From contig NZ_FNTD01000004.1 in the NCBI RefSeq assembly GCF_900104815.1, positions 2,124,501 through 2,188,500 on the forward strand: a DNA stretch of 64,000 bases, written 5' to 3'. Positions within the stretch are counted from its first letter, which is position 1. Each line of letters begins with the position of its first letter. Of this stretch, positions 7,922 to 17,651 are shown piece after piece. The notes under the pieces were generated by a model. That model was not told the origin of the DNA. It saw only the letters and a list, made by a program, of their open reading frames with translations, and did no database searches. The position numbers and the translations under genes are program-made. This DNA comes from Streptomyces misionensis (GTDB taxonomy: Bacteria > Actinomycetota > Actinomycetes > Streptomycetales > Streptomycetaceae).

Positions 7922-8966
7922 CGATCGCGGGCCGGACCTGCGCCACCACGGGGACGCCGAGGTGCGGGACGACGGCGCGGCACTGGTCGACCTCGCGGTC
8001 AACGTGCGGACCGGCACCCCTCCGGAGTGGCTGCGCGCCCGGATCGCCGGGTCGCTGTCGTCCCTCGCGGCCTACCCGGACGGGCGGGCCGCGCGGGCGG
8101 CGGTGGCGGCGCGGCACGGACTGCCCGACGGGCGCGTGCTGCTGACGGCGGGCGCGGCCGAGGCGTTCGTGCTGCTCGCCCGGGCCCTCGGGGTGCGCCG
8201 GCCGGTCGTGGTGCATCCGCAGTTCACCGAGCCGGAGGCGGCGCTGCGGGATGCCGGGCACACCGTGGAGCGGGTGCTGCTGCGGCCGCGGGACGGCTTC
8301 CGGCTGGACCCCGAGGCGGTGCCCGGGGACGCCGATCTGGTGGTGATCGGCAATCCGACCAACCCGACGTCGGTGCTCCACCCGGCCGGGGTGATCGGCC
8401 GGCTCGCCCGGCCCGGCCGGTACCTGGTGGTCGACGAGGCCTTCATGGACGCGGTGCCCGGCGAGCGGGAGGCGCTGGCCGGGCGGACGGACCTGCCCGG
8501 TCTGATCGTGCTCCGCAGCCTGACCAAGACCTGGGGGCTGGCCGGACTGCGCATCGGCTACGTCCTGGCCGCCCCGGAGATCATCACGGCCCTGGAGCGG
8601 GCCCAGCCGCTGTGGCCGGTGTCGACCCCGGCGCTGACCGCCGCCGAGGCGTGCATGGCGCCTCCGGCCCTGGCCGAGGCGGGTCACGCGGCGCACCGCA
8701 TCGCGGCGGACCGCGCCCACCTGGTGGCGGGCCTGGCCGCGCTCGCCGACCGGGGCGTCTCGGTCACCGGCCCGGCCGAGGCCCCCTTCGTACTGGTCCG
8801 CATGGCGGGAGCGGCGGCCGTACGACGCCGGCTGCGCGATCTCGGCTACGCCGTGCGCCGCGGGGACACGTTCCCCGGCCTGGGCGAGGACTGGGTACGG
8901 CTGGCCGTCCGGGACCGCTCCACGACGGACGCCTTCCTGACCGCCCTGTCGGCCGCCCTCCCCTGA
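7911..8966 (+). CDS. cobC: CobC/CobD-like PLP enzyme (threonine-phosphate decarboxylase type)
   Basis: A 351-residue fold-type I PLP enzyme of the histidinol-phosphate aminotransferase group. Placed in a cob operon, such proteins are taken as L-threonine-O-3-phosphate decarboxylase, making the aminopropanol arm of cobalamin. Visible features are GAAEAFVLLARALG, NPTNPTSVLHPAG, the Asp in VVDEAFMDAVPGE, and the PLP lysine in LRSLTKTWGLAGLRIGY near residue 205, followed by the phosphate-contacting Arg. ATG 7911 lies inside the His codons of cbiX. A strong hairpin follows the stop, so this is the last gene of the operon. Exact substrate is inferred, not proven. Confidence 0.85.
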   Translation: MRTDDRGPDLRHHGDAEVRDDGAALVDLAVNVRTGTPPEWLRARIAGSLSSLAAYPDGRAARAAVAARHGLPDGRVLLTAGAAEAFVLLARALGVRRPVVVHPQFTEPEAALRDAGHTVERVLLRPRDGFRLDPEAVPGDADLVVIGNPTNPTSVLHPAGVIGRLARPGRYLVVDEAFMDAVPGEREALAGRTDLPGLIVLRSLTKTWGLAGLRIGYVLAAPEIITALERAQPLWPVSTPALTAAEACMAPPALAEAGHAAHRIAADRAHLVAGLAALADRGVSVTGPAEAPFVLVRMAGAAAVRRRLRDLGYAVRRGDTFPGLGEDWVRLAVRDRSTTDAFLTALSAALP

Positions 8967-9492
8967 CGGGATGGCGTGCCCGCGGGGCCCGGACCCGCCT
9001 CCGGCGCCGCGGGCACCGGCAGGGTTCGTCGACCGCCTGGGGAGGAAACGGCGCGCGTACCGCCCCCGCCGGGAATTCCGGTGCGCGCGCCGCATCCGCC
9101 GCCAGGCCGGGAGCCGGTCGCGCCGCTCCGGGCGCCCTCAAGGGGCTCCGCCCAGCCCCGCACCGACCGGTCCCGCGACTCGTCACGAGGCTCGGCCGCC
9201 GAAGAACGGCCGGGGCGGAGGGGCCGGCGAGCACCCCGCACCCGCCGATCAGGCGGAGCGACCGGGCGAGCCGGCGTCCGCGGGCCGCGCCCGACGCCGC
9301 CCCGTCGGCACCGCAGGCCGAACGCCGCCCGGGCACCTCAGGCGCCCCGGCCTGGGCCCCGGTCCCCCACGCGGACGGCCGGGCGACCATCGGCTCCGCT
9401 CCCCCGGAGCGAGACGTCGCACCCCCGCCACCGCTCCCGGTCGCTCCGGGCACCCCGGCCCCCTGGAACCCGGCCGGCAGGCCCCCGCGCGC
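8967..9492. other. 526-bp convergent intergenic region
   Basis: This stretch lies between the 3' ends of cobC (plus) and the LAETGG protein gene (minus). Besides the hairpin at 8976-9016 I see only very GC-rich sequence, including short CGG/CCG inverted runs such as AAGGGGCTCCGCCCAGCCCC near 9138-9157. The open frames here are Arg/Pro/Ala-rich with no ribosome site or family signature, so I call no gene. Confidence 0.6.
8976..9016 (+). terminator. Hairpin after the cob operon
   Basis: A perfect 10-bp stem pairs GTGCCCGCGG (8976-8985) with CCGCGGGCAC (9007-9016) across a 21-nt loop, starting 10 nt after the cobC stop. There is no U-tract, as is usual in Streptomyces. Confidence 0.6.
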
Positions 9493-10431
9493 TCAGTGCT
9501 TCCTTCGCCGCGCCACCAGCACCGCTCCCCCGCCCGCCGCCAGCAAGGCCACCGCGCCGCCCGCGATGTACGGTGTCGCCGGGCTGCCGCCGGTCTCGGC
9601 CAGGTCGGTCCCGGTGGTGCCGCCCTGGGGTTTCGTGTCGGAGACGGGGGCCGCGCCGGACGTGGTGCCGGGGGCGGGGTGACGGCTCGGGGCCGGGTGG
9701 CTCGTGGCGGGCGCCTTCGGGGCGTCGCAGGTGGCCTTGGCGAGCGTGACCGTGCCCTCGACGTCGGCGACGTTGAGCTTCAACGGGTTGACGGAGACCT
9801 TGAGTTGCAGGGCGGTCGCGGCGGCCGTACGCGTCGTGGTGGCGCGCTGGGCGAGGTCGAGGCGGACCTCGCCCACGCCGGGCACCTTGACCTCGGTCGT
9901 GCCGCCCGCGGTGAGCGTGACGCGCCGGCCGAGGACGGTGACCGCGCCGAGGACGTCCGCGGCGGCGGTCGGCGCCGCGCCCGCCTCGCAGGTGGCCCGG
10001 GCGGTGACCGTGCCGACCTCGATCAGGGCGAGCGCGGGCAGACCGGGCACGTGCAGCCGGGCGTTGACGACCCGGACCGAGCCCTCGGCCCGCCGGTCGG
10101 TCACCGTGGCCTTCGCCTGGGCGACGTCCGCGCCGAGGACGGTGAAGGGCTTGTCGCCGGCCACCCCGTCCAGATGGGCGGAGAGGGCCGTGCGGTCGGC
10201 GCTGCGCGGCGCCTGGACCTCGTTGAGCGAGACCGCCAGCGGGACGTCGACGGACTTGTTGAGCAGGGACACGTCGAGGCCGGTGCGCAGCACGGTGGCG
10301 GAGGCGTGACCGGTGGCACCGGTGGCGTGCGCCGCGCCCGCGCCGAGGAGCGCGGGCGCGGCGGCCAGGGCGGTGACGGTCGCCGCCGCGGCGAGACGGC
10401 GTCCGGGCATGCGGAAGGTATTGCTGTTCAC
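9493..10431 (-). CDS. Secreted LAETGG sortase-anchored cell-wall protein
   Basis: A 312-residue exported protein. Residues 1-40 form a Sec signal peptide with a basic start (MPGRR), an Ala/Val-rich core and an AHA-type cleavage region. A long body of Thr/Val-rich beta sequence follows, then a Pro/Ser/Thr-rich stretch, and the sortase signal LAETGG 36 residues before the C-terminus, followed by a hydrophobic segment and the basic tail RRRKH. LAETG motifs are typical of class E sortase substrates in Streptomyces. I chose GTG 10431 (VNSNTF) with a GGGGGG-rich ribosome site just upstream; an in-frame ATG at 10473 is less likely. It resembles what is annotated as the SCO1860 family; function unknown. 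Confidence 0.82.
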   Translation of the reverse strand: MNSNTFRMPGRRLAAAATVTALAAAPALLGAGAAHATGATGHASATVLRTGLDVSLLNKSVDVPLAVSLNEVQAPRSADRTALSAHLDGVAGDKPFTVLGADVAQAKATVTDRRAEGSVRVVNARLHVPGLPALALIEVGTVTARATCEAGAAPTAAADVLGAVTVLGRRVTLTAGGTTEVKVPGVGEVRLDLAQRATTTRTAAATALQLKVSVNPLKLNVADVEGTVTLAKATCDAPKAPATSHPAPSRHPAPGTTSGAAPVSDTKPQGGTTGTDLAETGGSPATPYIAGGAVALLAAGGGAVLVARRRKH

Positions 10432-10556
10432 GGTGTGGGACCCCCCAGAGGGAACAAGCTTGGGACCCGTCAACCTTGTACGCCGTGTGGGTGAACGGTC
10501 AGCGTTCCCGGGTCACTTCACTCCAAAGTGGAAATTCCGCACGCATCTTCGAGACC

Positions 10557-11648
10557 TCAGGAATACACGTTCCCGTCGACGACCACCCGGCGCGGCGATG
10601 CCAGCACCCCGACGTCGGCCCGGGGGTCCTCGTCGTACACCACGAGGTCGGCCGGCGCCCCCTCCTCCAGACCGGGCCGGCCCAGCCACTCCCGGGCGGT
10701 CCAGCTGGTCGCCGCCAGCGCCTCGACGCGGGGGATGCCCGCCCGGACCAGCTCGGCGACCTCCGCCGCGACCAGGCCGTGGGGCAGCGAACCGCCGGCG
10801 TCCGTGCCGACGAACACCGGGATGCCGGCGTCGTAGGCGCCGCGCACGGTGTCGTAGCGCCGCTCGTGCAGCCGTCGCATATGGGCGGACCAGCGCGGGT
10901 ACTTGGTGTCGCCGCCCGCCGCGAGCCGCGGGAACGTGGCGATGTTGACGAGCGTGGGGACGATGGCCACACCCCGCTCGGCGAACAGCGGGATCAGGTC
11001 CTCGGTCAGGCCCGTGGCGTGCTCGATGCAGTCGATGCCCGCCTCGACCAGATCGCGCAGGGAGTTCTCGGCGAAGCAGTGCGCGGTGACCCGGGCGCCG
11101 AGCCGGTGGGCCTCCTCGATCGCGGCCCGGGCCGCCTCGCGGGGCCAGCAGGGAGCGAGGTCGCCGAGGTCGCGGTCGATCCAGTCGCCGACCAGCTTGA
11201 CCCAGCCGTCGCCGCGCCGGGCCTCCCGGGCGACGTAGGCGACGAGGTCCTCCGGCTCGATCTCCCAGGCGTAGTTGCGGATGTAGCGGCGGGTGCGGGC
11301 GATGTGCCGGCCGGCCCGGATGATCTTCGGCAGGTCCTCGCGGTCGTCGATCCAGCGGGTGTCGGAGGGCGAGCCGGCGTCCCGCAGCAGCAGGGTGCCC
11401 GCCTCCCGGTCGGTCAGCGCCTGCTTCTCCGCGGTCTCCGCGTCGACCGGGCCCTCCGCGCCGAGACCCACGTGGCAGTGCGCGTCGACCAGGCCGGGCA
11501 GCGCCCAGCCCTCGACCGTGCGGACGTCCCGGGCCCCGGCCGGGCGGTCGAACGACACCCGGCCGCCGACCACCCACAACTCGTCGCGCACGTCCTCCGG
11601 TCCGACGAGGACCCTGCCCTTCACATGCAGCACCGGCTGATCGCTCAT
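10557..11648 (-). CDS. Metal-dependent amidohydrolase (imidazolonepropionase/prolidase-like)
   Basis: Cytoplasmic hydrolase of 363 residues in the amidohydrolase superfamily. The metal-binding HxH is in LPGLVDAHCHVGLG near residue 58, later His ligands in VTAHCFAEN and IDCIEHATGL, and the catalytic Asp in FVGTDAGGSLPHG. A typical C-terminal small beta domain ends at DPRADVGVL. It starts 31 bp after the ABC ATPase gene on the same strand, so it likely acts on an imported C-N compound. A TAAGGT box sits 6 nt before the ATG, so it may also have its own leaderless promoter. Substrate not predictable from sequence. Confidence 0.86.
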   Translation of the reverse strand: MSDQPVLHVKGRVLVGPEDVRDELWVVGGRVSFDRPAGARDVRTVEGWALPGLVDAHCHVGLGAEGPVDAETAEKQALTDREAGTLLLRDAGSPSDTRWIDDREDLPKIIRAGRHIARTRRYIRNYAWEIEPEDLVAYVAREARRGDGWVKLVGDWIDRDLGDLAPCWPREAARAAIEEAHRLGARVTAHCFAENSLRDLVEAGIDCIEHATGLTEDLIPLFAERGVAIVPTLVNIATFPRLAAGGDTKYPRWSAHMRRLHERRYDTVRGAYDAGIPVFVGTDAGGSLPHGLVAAEVAELVRAGIPRVEALAATSWTAREWLGRPGLEEGAPADLVVYDEDPRADVGVLASPRRVVVDGNVYS

Positions 11649-11654
11649 ACCGGC

Positions 11655-11660
11655 ACCTTA
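11655..11660 (-). promoter_or_regulatory. Candidate leaderless -10 box of the amidohydrolase gene
   Basis: On the minus strand TAAGGT ends 6 nt before the ATG at 11648. The 31-nt gap after the ATPase gene holds no Shine-Dalgarno near the start codon. Confidence 0.4.
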
Positions 11661-11679
11661 GGGCCTCTCGTCCAGAGGG

Positions 11680-12470
<791 letters not shown>

Positions 12471-12474
<4 letters not shown>

Positions 12475-13304
12475 CTGATCTCCCTGAGGGACTTGGCTTC
12501 CATACGGCGCACGACGAGGCTCAGCGGAATCGTGATCAGCAGATAGCACAGGCCCGCGACCAGGATGGGCGTGGAGTTGGCGGTCTGGCTGGCCAGGTCG
12601 TTGCCGAACTTGGACAGTTCGCGCTGTTCCAGGGTGACGCCGAGGAACAGCACCAGCGAGGAGTCCTTGAAGAGCAGCACGAGTTCGTTGGTCAGCGGCG
12701 GCAGGATGATCCGGAAGGCCTGCGGCAGCACGATGGAGACCATGGCGCGCGCCGGCGAGAAGCCGAGCGAGCGGGCCGCCTCCAGCTGCCCCTTGGGCAC
12801 CGCCTGGATGCCCGCGCGGATCGTCTCCGCCATGTAGGCGGCGGAGACCAGGCCGAGCGCGACGGCGACCTTGCCGTACGTCCCGCCCGGGTACTGCACG
12901 TCCGGGAAGGCCAGGGGCACGCCGACGCCGACGAAGATGAAGATCAGCAGCGCGGGCAGGCCGCGGAAGATCTCGACGTAGATGCCGGCGAGCCAGCGGT
13001 AGGGCCCCACGGAGGACAGCCGCATCAGGGCGATGACCATGCCGAGGGCCAGGCCGACGACGAACCCGGAGAGCGTGTACAGCACGGTGTTCTTCAGGGC
13101 CACCGTGATCAGCTCGGGGAACAGCTGCTTCGCGATGGCGGGCTGCGCGAACTGGTTCTGCAGCCGCCCCCAGTCCGCGTAGACCACGAAGGCGATCACC
13201 GCGGCGACGAGGACGACGTACTGGGCGCCGCGGGAGATCCGGCGCTTCTGGGTGCGGGTCAGCCCGGTGCGCTTGGGCTGGATACCGGTGTCCGTGTCGG
13301 CCAT
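12471..13304 (-). CDS. Amino-acid ABC transporter, permease
   Basis: Inner-membrane subunit of 277 residues in the HisMQ/GlnP group. A basic N-terminus ([17 protein letters not shown]) precedes five to six hydrophobic segments; the EAA coupling loop reads [19 protein letters not shown], and the C-terminus ends [12 protein letters not shown]. Only one permease gene is present, so it probably works as a homodimer. It begins 4 bp after the binding-protein stop and overlaps the ATPase start, making one operon. Confidence 0.92.
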
Positions 13305-13308
13305 GGGG

Positions 13309-14151
13309 TCAGGAACCGGCCGGGGAGGCGACGGAGGAGTCGTACGGACCGATCCACTTCTCGTAGATCTTCTTGTAGGTGCCGTCGGCCTTGGCGTCCT
13401 TGAGCGCCTTGTTGATGGCGTTCAGCAGCGGCTTGTTGCCCTTCTTGACCGTGAAGCCGTACTGCTCGCCGGTCTTCAGATTGTCGACGATCTTGAACTT
13501 GTCCGCGTTGGCCTTGTCCTTCAGCCAGCCCTGCACCACCGGGTAGTCGATGACGACGGCCTGGACCTGGCCGGTGCGCAGGCCGTTGAGGACCGCGTCG
13601 GAGGAGGCGAAGGAGACCGGGTCGAGGCCCTTCTTCCTGGCGAAGTCCTCGCCGGTGGTCTGCGCCTGCGCGCCGAGCTTCTTGCCCTTGGCGCCCGCCA
13701 GCGAGGTGATCCCGCTGTCCTTGGCGACCAGGACGGCCTGGGTGGCCTCGAAGTACGGGTCGGAGAAGTCGACGTTCTTCGCGCGCTCGGCGGTGATCGT
13801 CATGCCGGCGGCGGCCAGGTCGCACTGGCCGGAGTTCAGGAAGGCGCCCGTCTTGAAGTTCTCGAACGGCGTGTCCACGATCTGCTGCTTGACGCCGAGG
13901 TCCTTGGCGACCAGGTCGATCAGGGAGACGTCGAAGCCCTGCACCTTGCCGTCGACCACCGACTGGAACGGCGGGTAGGGCAGGTGGGTGCAGGTGGTCA
14001 GCTTCCCGGCGTTGGCGAGGTGGACGCCGCCGGCCGTGGTCTTGCCGCTCCCCGAGTCACCGGAGGAACAGCCCGCCGCGACGAGGACGAGGCCGGTGGT
14101 CGCGGTGACCGCGGCCAGCAGGCGGGTCCGGCGTCCGAGGAGGGTTTTCAT
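13309..14151 (-). CDS. Amino-acid ABC transporter, substrate-binding lipoprotein
   Basis: Extracytoplasmic solute receptor of 280 residues. A signal peptide with lipobox LVAAGC puts the lipidated Cys at residue 28. The mature part is a family 3 binding protein (LTTCTHLPYPPFQSV, VSLIDLVAKDLG, DVDFSDPYFEATQAVL, ALKDAKADGTYKKIYEKW), the class for polar amino acids such as glutamate, glutamine or cystine. AGGAGA lies 8 nt before the ATG. A near-consensus promoter (TATAAT at 14187-14192) lies 36 bp upstream. First gene of a binding protein-permease-ATPase-amidohydrolase operon. Confidence 0.92.
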   Translation of the reverse strand: MKTLLGRRTRLLAAVTATTGLVLVAAGCSSGDSGSGKTTAGGVHLANAGKLTTCTHLPYPPFQSVVDGKVQGFDVSLIDLVAKDLGVKQQIVDTPFENFKTGAFLNSGQCDLAAAGMTITAERAKNVDFSDPYFEATQAVLVAKDSGITSLAGAKGKKLGAQAQTTGEDFARKKGLDPVSFASSDAVLNGLRTGQVQAVVIDYPVVQGWLKDKANADKFKIVDNLKTGEQYGFTVKKGNKPLLNAINKALKDAKADGTYKKIYEKWIGPYDSSVASPAGS

Positions 14152-14186
14152 GGGGGAGTCTCCTGTGGGGGGAATGAGAGGTTCCG

Positions 14187-14214
14187 ATTATAAGGAGATG
14201 TTTGGGGTGCTCAA
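14187..14214 (-). promoter_or_regulatory. Housekeeping-type promoter for the amino-acid ABC operon
   Basis: Read on the minus strand: -35 TTGAGC (14209-14214), 16-bp spacer, and a perfect -10 TATAAT (14187-14192), 35 nt before the ATG at 14151. A fully consensus -10 is unusual in this GC-rich sequence. Confidence 0.7.
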
Positions 14215-14349
14215 AACAAACCCATGGCCAGGAGGCCGTCGGACCTGAGAACCAACTGGTCGGTGGGCGGTTCGGGCCTGGAGTTAGGCTCGTCTCGGCC
14301 ACCTCCCGGTCGGCCCCCGTGGACTCCTGTGAGCGAAGAGAGCACCGAC

Positions 14350-15450
14350 GTGACCCACCCCTTCCTCGATCTGCCCCCGCTGACCGCGCAGCGCTTCGCC
14401 GCCATCGAGGACCGGGTGGCCCGGCTGCTGGACACCCGGCAGGACGTACTGATCACGCAGGGCGAGGCGCTGCTGCCGCTGGAGGGCGCGATCCGCGCGG
14501 CGGCCGGTCCGGGCACGGTGGCGCTGAACGTGATCACCGGCCCCTACGGCCAGACCTTCGGCAACTGGCTGCGCGACGCCGGCGCCACGGTGTACGACAT
14601 CTCGGTCCCCTTCCACACGGCGGTGCGGGCGGAGCAGATCAGCGCCGCGTTCGCCGAGCACCCGGAGATCGACTTCGTCTCCCTGGTGCACGCGGAGGCG
14701 GCGACCGGCAACACCAACCCGGTCGCGGAGATCGGCGAGGTGGTCCGGCGCCACGGCGCCCTCTTCTACCTGGACGCGGTCGCCTCCGTGGGCGCCGAGC
14801 CGGTGCTGCCGGACGCCTGGGGCGTGGACCTGTGCGTGATCGGCGCGCAGAAGGCGATGGGCGGACCGGCGGGCGTCTCGGCGATCTCGGTGAGCGAGCG
14901 CGCCTGGGCCCGGATGGCGGCGAACCCGAACGCGCCGCGCCGCTCCTACCTCTCCCTGCTGGACTGGAAGGAGCGCTGGCTGGACGCCGGCCGCACGGCG
15001 CTGCCGCACGCCCCGGCGCAGCTGGAGATGCTGGCGCTGGACGCGTGCCTGGAGCGGATCGAGGCGGACGGCCTGGAGACGGTGATGGCCCGCCACCGCG
15101 GCGCGGCGCGCGCCACCCGGGCGGGTGCGCTGGCCCTCGGCGGCGGCCTGGAGCCGTACGTCCACGAGGCGGCGGACGCGGCCCCGGTGGCGACGACCCT
15201 GCGCGTGCCGTCCTCCATGGCCGCCTCCGAGCTGGTGGCCCACGCCCTGGCCGCCGACCCCGCGCTGCCGCTGGCCGCGGGCGGCGGCGCCCTGGCCAAG
15301 GAGATGATCAGGGTCAACCACTACGGTCCCGACGCCACCCCGGAGGCGGTGGACGCCTGTCTGGCCGCCCTGGGCGCGGCCCTCGCCGAGCAGGGCGCCG
15401 CCCTGCGCCCGGACGACGCGCGCCGGGCCGCGGAGCAGGCCTGGCGGTAG
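14350..15450 (+). CDS. Class V aminotransferase (alanine-glyoxylate/serine-glyoxylate type)
   Basis: A PLP enzyme of 366 residues. The aspartate that contacts the PLP ring is in YLDAVASVGAEP and the Schiff-base lysine in GAQKAMGGPAGVSAIS near residue 168. Overall it resembles the alanine-glyoxylate / ureidoglycine-glyoxylate aminotransferase group. GTG 14350 has GAAGAGAG eight bases upstream; an in-frame ATG at 14224 would add a low-complexity extension and is not preferred. It is divergent from the amino-acid ABC operon, sharing its control region. A 16-bp hairpin terminates it before ectA. Substrate unproven. Confidence 0.83.
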   Translation: MTHPFLDLPPLTAQRFAAIEDRVARLLDTRQDVLITQGEALLPLEGAIRAAAGPGTVALNVITGPYGQTFGNWLRDAGATVYDISVPFHTAVRAEQISAAFAEHPEIDFVSLVHAEAATGNTNPVAEIGEVVRRHGALFYLDAVASVGAEPVLPDAWGVDLCVIGAQKAMGGPAGVSAISVSERAWARMAANPNAPRRSYLSLLDWKERWLDAGRTALPHAPAQLEMLALDACLERIEADGLETVMARHRGAARATRAGALALGGGLEPYVHEAADAAPVATTLRVPSSMAASELVAHALAADPALPLAAGGGALAKEMIRVNHYGPDATPEAVDACLAALGAALAEQGAALRPDDARRAAEQAWR

Positions 15451-15465
15451 CCACCGGTTCCGGCA

Positions 15466-15501
15466 GACGACGGCCCGCGCCGCACGGCGCGGGCCGTCGT
15501 C
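15466..15501 (+). terminator. Strong hairpin after the class V aminotransferase
   Basis: A perfect 16-bp stem (15466-15481 with 15486-15501) closes on a 4-nt GCAC loop, 16 nt after the stop codon at 15450. No U-tract follows. Confidence 0.8.
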
Positions 15502-15652
15502 GTGTCCCGCGGGCACGCGAATATCCCTCGCGAACAAATCGACGAAACCACCGAAGCCTGAATTCAATTTACTTTCACAATTCTCGCCAATTTATCGGAC
15601 GGCAGCTTCCCATCTTCTTCTGCCCGCTTTCCGTGAAGCTAAACGGGGCAGT

Positions 15653-15680
15653 TTTCCGGAACATTTCCGGCGGTTTCCGG
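15653..15680. repeat. Three phased TTTCCGG repeats upstream of ectA
   Basis: TTTCCGG occurs at 15653-15659, 15664-15670 and 15674-15680, with starts 11 and 10 bp apart, so all three face the same side of the helix. This fits a direct-repeat operator for the ectoine operon. Confidence 0.5.
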
Positions 15681-15802
15681 GGTGTGACACACTCCACAAC
15701 GAAGTAACTTTGCCCCACTTTGACGTGGTACAACTCGGGCATTTTGCACAGCCGTCCCGGCGGCGCCAGAGTCGCGGTCGTGCATTTCTTAATTCGCATC
15801 GC

Positions 15803-15808
15803 TAAATT
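15803..15808 (+). promoter_or_regulatory. Candidate leaderless -10 box of ectA
   Basis: TAAATT ends 8 nt before the ectA ATG and no Shine-Dalgarno is visible between them, suggesting the transcript begins at or next to the start codon. No good -35 is seen at the expected distance. Confidence 0.45.
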
Positions 15809-15816
15809 CGTGCCGC

Positions 15817-16335
15817 ATGACTGCCGCACCCGCAGACCTGCTCATCGACCGACCGGCGACGGCGGACGGAGCCGCGCTCTGGCGCCTCGCCAAGGACTCG
15901 AAAACCCTCGATGTCAACTCGTCCTACAGCTATCTGCTGTGGTGCCGGGACTTCGCCGGCACCTCGGCGGTGGCGCGCGGTGCGGACGGCACGCCCGTCG
16001 GTTTCGTCACCGGCTACATACGCCCCGACCGCCCCCGCACCCTGCTCGTCTGGCAGGTCGCCGTGGACTCCGCCCACCGCGGCCACGGCATCGCCGCCGC
16101 GCTGCTGGACGGACTGACCGCGCGCCTCGCCGCCGAGCGCGGCGTCACCGACGTCGAGACCACCATCACCCCCGGCAACACCGCCTCCGAGCGGCTCTTC
16201 ACCTCGTTCGCCGAGCGGCACGGGGCGCCCCTCGTCCGCGAGGTGCTGTTCCCGGCCGAGCTGTTCCCGGACGGCCCGCACGACCCCGAAGTCCTCTACC
16301 GGATCGGCCCGTTGACCGAGACCCCCGCCCACTGA
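15817..16335 (+). CDS. ectA: L-2,4-diaminobutyrate N-gamma-acetyltransferase
   Basis: Second step of ectoine synthesis: acetyl-CoA-dependent acetylation of diaminobutyrate. The 172-residue GNAT protein has the EctA start pattern (IDRPATADGAALWRLAKDS), SYSYLLWCRDF, and the acetyl-CoA loop in QVAVDSAHRGHGIAAALLDGL, with TTITPGNTASERLF after it. ATG 15817 lacks a ribosome site but has TAAATT 8 nt upstream. It heads ectABCD with a 13-nt gap to ectB. Confidence 0.96.
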   Translation: MTAAPADLLIDRPATADGAALWRLAKDSKTLDVNSSYSYLLWCRDFAGTSAVARGADGTPVGFVTGYIRPDRPRTLLVWQVAVDSAHRGHGIAAALLDGLTARLAAERGVTDVETTITPGNTASERLFTSFAERHGAPLVREVLFPAELFPDGPHDPEVLYRIGPLTETPAH

Positions 16336-16348
16336 GGAGCGAATCACC

Positions 16349-17620
16349 GTGACCATCACCCAGCCCGACCTCAGCGTCTTCGAGACCCTCGAGTCCGAGG
16401 TGCGCAGCTACTGCCGTGGCTGGCCCACCGTGTTCGACCGCGCGCAGGGCAGCCGGCTGTACGACGAGGACGGCCATGCGTACCTCGACTTCTTCGCCGG
16501 TGCCGGATCACTCAACTACGGCCACAACAACCCGGTGCTCAAACGGGCGCTGATCGACTACCTGTCCCGGGACGGGATCACCCACGGCCTGGACATGTCG
16601 ACCACGGCCAAGCGCTCGTTCCTGCAGACCTTCCAGGACCTGGTGCTGCGCCCGCGCGATCTGCCGTACAAGGTCATGTTCCCCGGCCCGACCGGCACCA
16701 ACGCCGTCGAGTCGGCACTGAAGCTGGCCCGCAAGGTCAAGGGCCGCGAGGCCATCGTGTCCTTCACCAACGCCTTCCACGGCATGTCCCTGGGCTCGCT
16801 CGCCGTGACCGGCAACGCCTTCAAGCGGGCCGGCGCCGGTATCCCCCTGGTGCACGGCACCCCGATGCCGTTCGACAACTACTTCGACGGCACCGTCCCC
16901 GACTTCCTGTGGTTCGAGCGGCTCCTGGAGGACCAGGGCTCCGGCCTGAACAAACCCGCCGCGGTGATCGTGGAGACCGTGCAGGGCGAGGGCGGCATCA
17001 ACGTCGCCCGCCCCGAGTGGCTGCGCGCCCTCAAGGAACTGTGCGAACGGCAGGACATGCTGCTGATCGTCGACGACATCCAGATGGGCTGCGGCCGCAC
17101 CGGCGCCTTCTTCTCCTTCGAGGAGTCCGGCATCACCCCCGACATCGTCACCGTCTCCAAGTCGATCAGCGGCTACGGACTGCCGATGTCCCTGTGCCTG
17201 TTCCGGCCCGAACTCGACGTCTGGGAGCCCGGCGAACACAACGGCACCTTCCGCGGCAACAACCCCGCCTTCGTCACCGCCACCGCGGCCTTGGAGACCT
17301 ACTGGACCGACGGCTCGGCCATGGAGAAGCAGACCCGCACCCGCGGCGAGCAGGTCGAGCAGGCGCTGATCTCCATCACCGAGGAGAACCTCGCCGATGT
17401 GAAGGAGTACCGCGGGCGCGGACTGGTGTGGGGCCTGGAGTTCCACGCCAAGGACCGTGCCGCGCGCGTCGCCCGGCGGGCCTTCGAACTGGGCCTGCTC
17501 ATCGAGACCTCAGGGCCGGAGAGCGAGGTCGTCAAGCTGCTGCCGGCCCTGACCATCACCCCGGACGAGCTGGACGAGGGGCTCAGCGTCCTCGCCCGCG
17601 CCGTCCGGGAAACCGCCTGA
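16349..17620 (+). CDS. ectB: Diaminobutyrate-2-oxoglutarate transaminase
   Basis: First step of ectoine synthesis: converts aspartate semialdehyde to L-2,4-diaminobutyrate using glutamate. A class III PLP aminotransferase of 423 residues, the normal EctB length, with [17 protein letters not shown], the PLP-contacting Asp in [14 protein letters not shown], and the lysine in [14 protein letters not shown] near residue 271. The start GTG lies after GAGGAGCG. It sits between ectA and ectC in one transcription unit. Confidence 0.97.
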   Translation: MTITQPDLSVFETLESEVRSYCRGWPTVFDRAQGSRLYDEDGHAYLDFFAGAGSLNYGHNNPVLKRALIDYLSRDGITHGLDMSTTAKRSFLQTFQDLVLRPRDLPYKVMFPGPTGTNAVESALKLARKVKGREAIVSFTNAFHGMSLGSLAVTGNAFKRAGAGIPLVHGTPMPFDNYFDGTVPDFLWFERLLEDQGSGLNKPAAVIVETVQGEGGINVARPEWLRALKELCERQDMLLIVDDIQMGCGRTGAFFSFEESGITPDIVTVSKSISGYGLPMSLCLFRPELDVWEPGEHNGTFRGNNPAFVTATAALETYWTDGSAMEKQTRTRGEQVEQALISITEENLADVKEYRGRGLVWGLEFHAKDRAARVARRAFELGLLIETSGPESEVVKLLPALTITPDELDEGLSVLARAVRETA

Positions 17621-17651
17621 ACCGCAACGCCTACCAGGAGGAAGCACCACC

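Larger units (their letters stand above)
15451..15816. other. 366-bp intergenic region upstream of ectA
   Basis: After the terminator hairpin the sequence from about 15520 to 15816 is clearly more AT-rich than its surroundings, as expected for a regulatory region. It holds three TTTCCGG repeats (15653-15680), the near palindrome GTGTGACACAC (15682-15692), a TTGACG hexamer (15720-15725) and a TAAATT box just before ectA. An 84-codon minus-strand frame covers much of it but looks like chance. Confidence 0.6.

Noticed and set aside
8971..10494. 507-codon plus-strand frame over the cobC-LAETGG intergenic region
   Set aside because: Arg/Pro/Gly-rich, runs antisense to the LAETGG protein gene, no start signals.
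10432..10556. PHO-box-like GTTCACC core upstream of the LAETGG gene
   Set aside because: Only a single good unit; the neighbouring 11-bp positions do not repeat it.
15575..15829. 84-codon minus-strand frame upstream of ectA
   Set aside because: It covers the AT-rich regulatory region and the ectA start, with no ribosome site and no recognisable motif.
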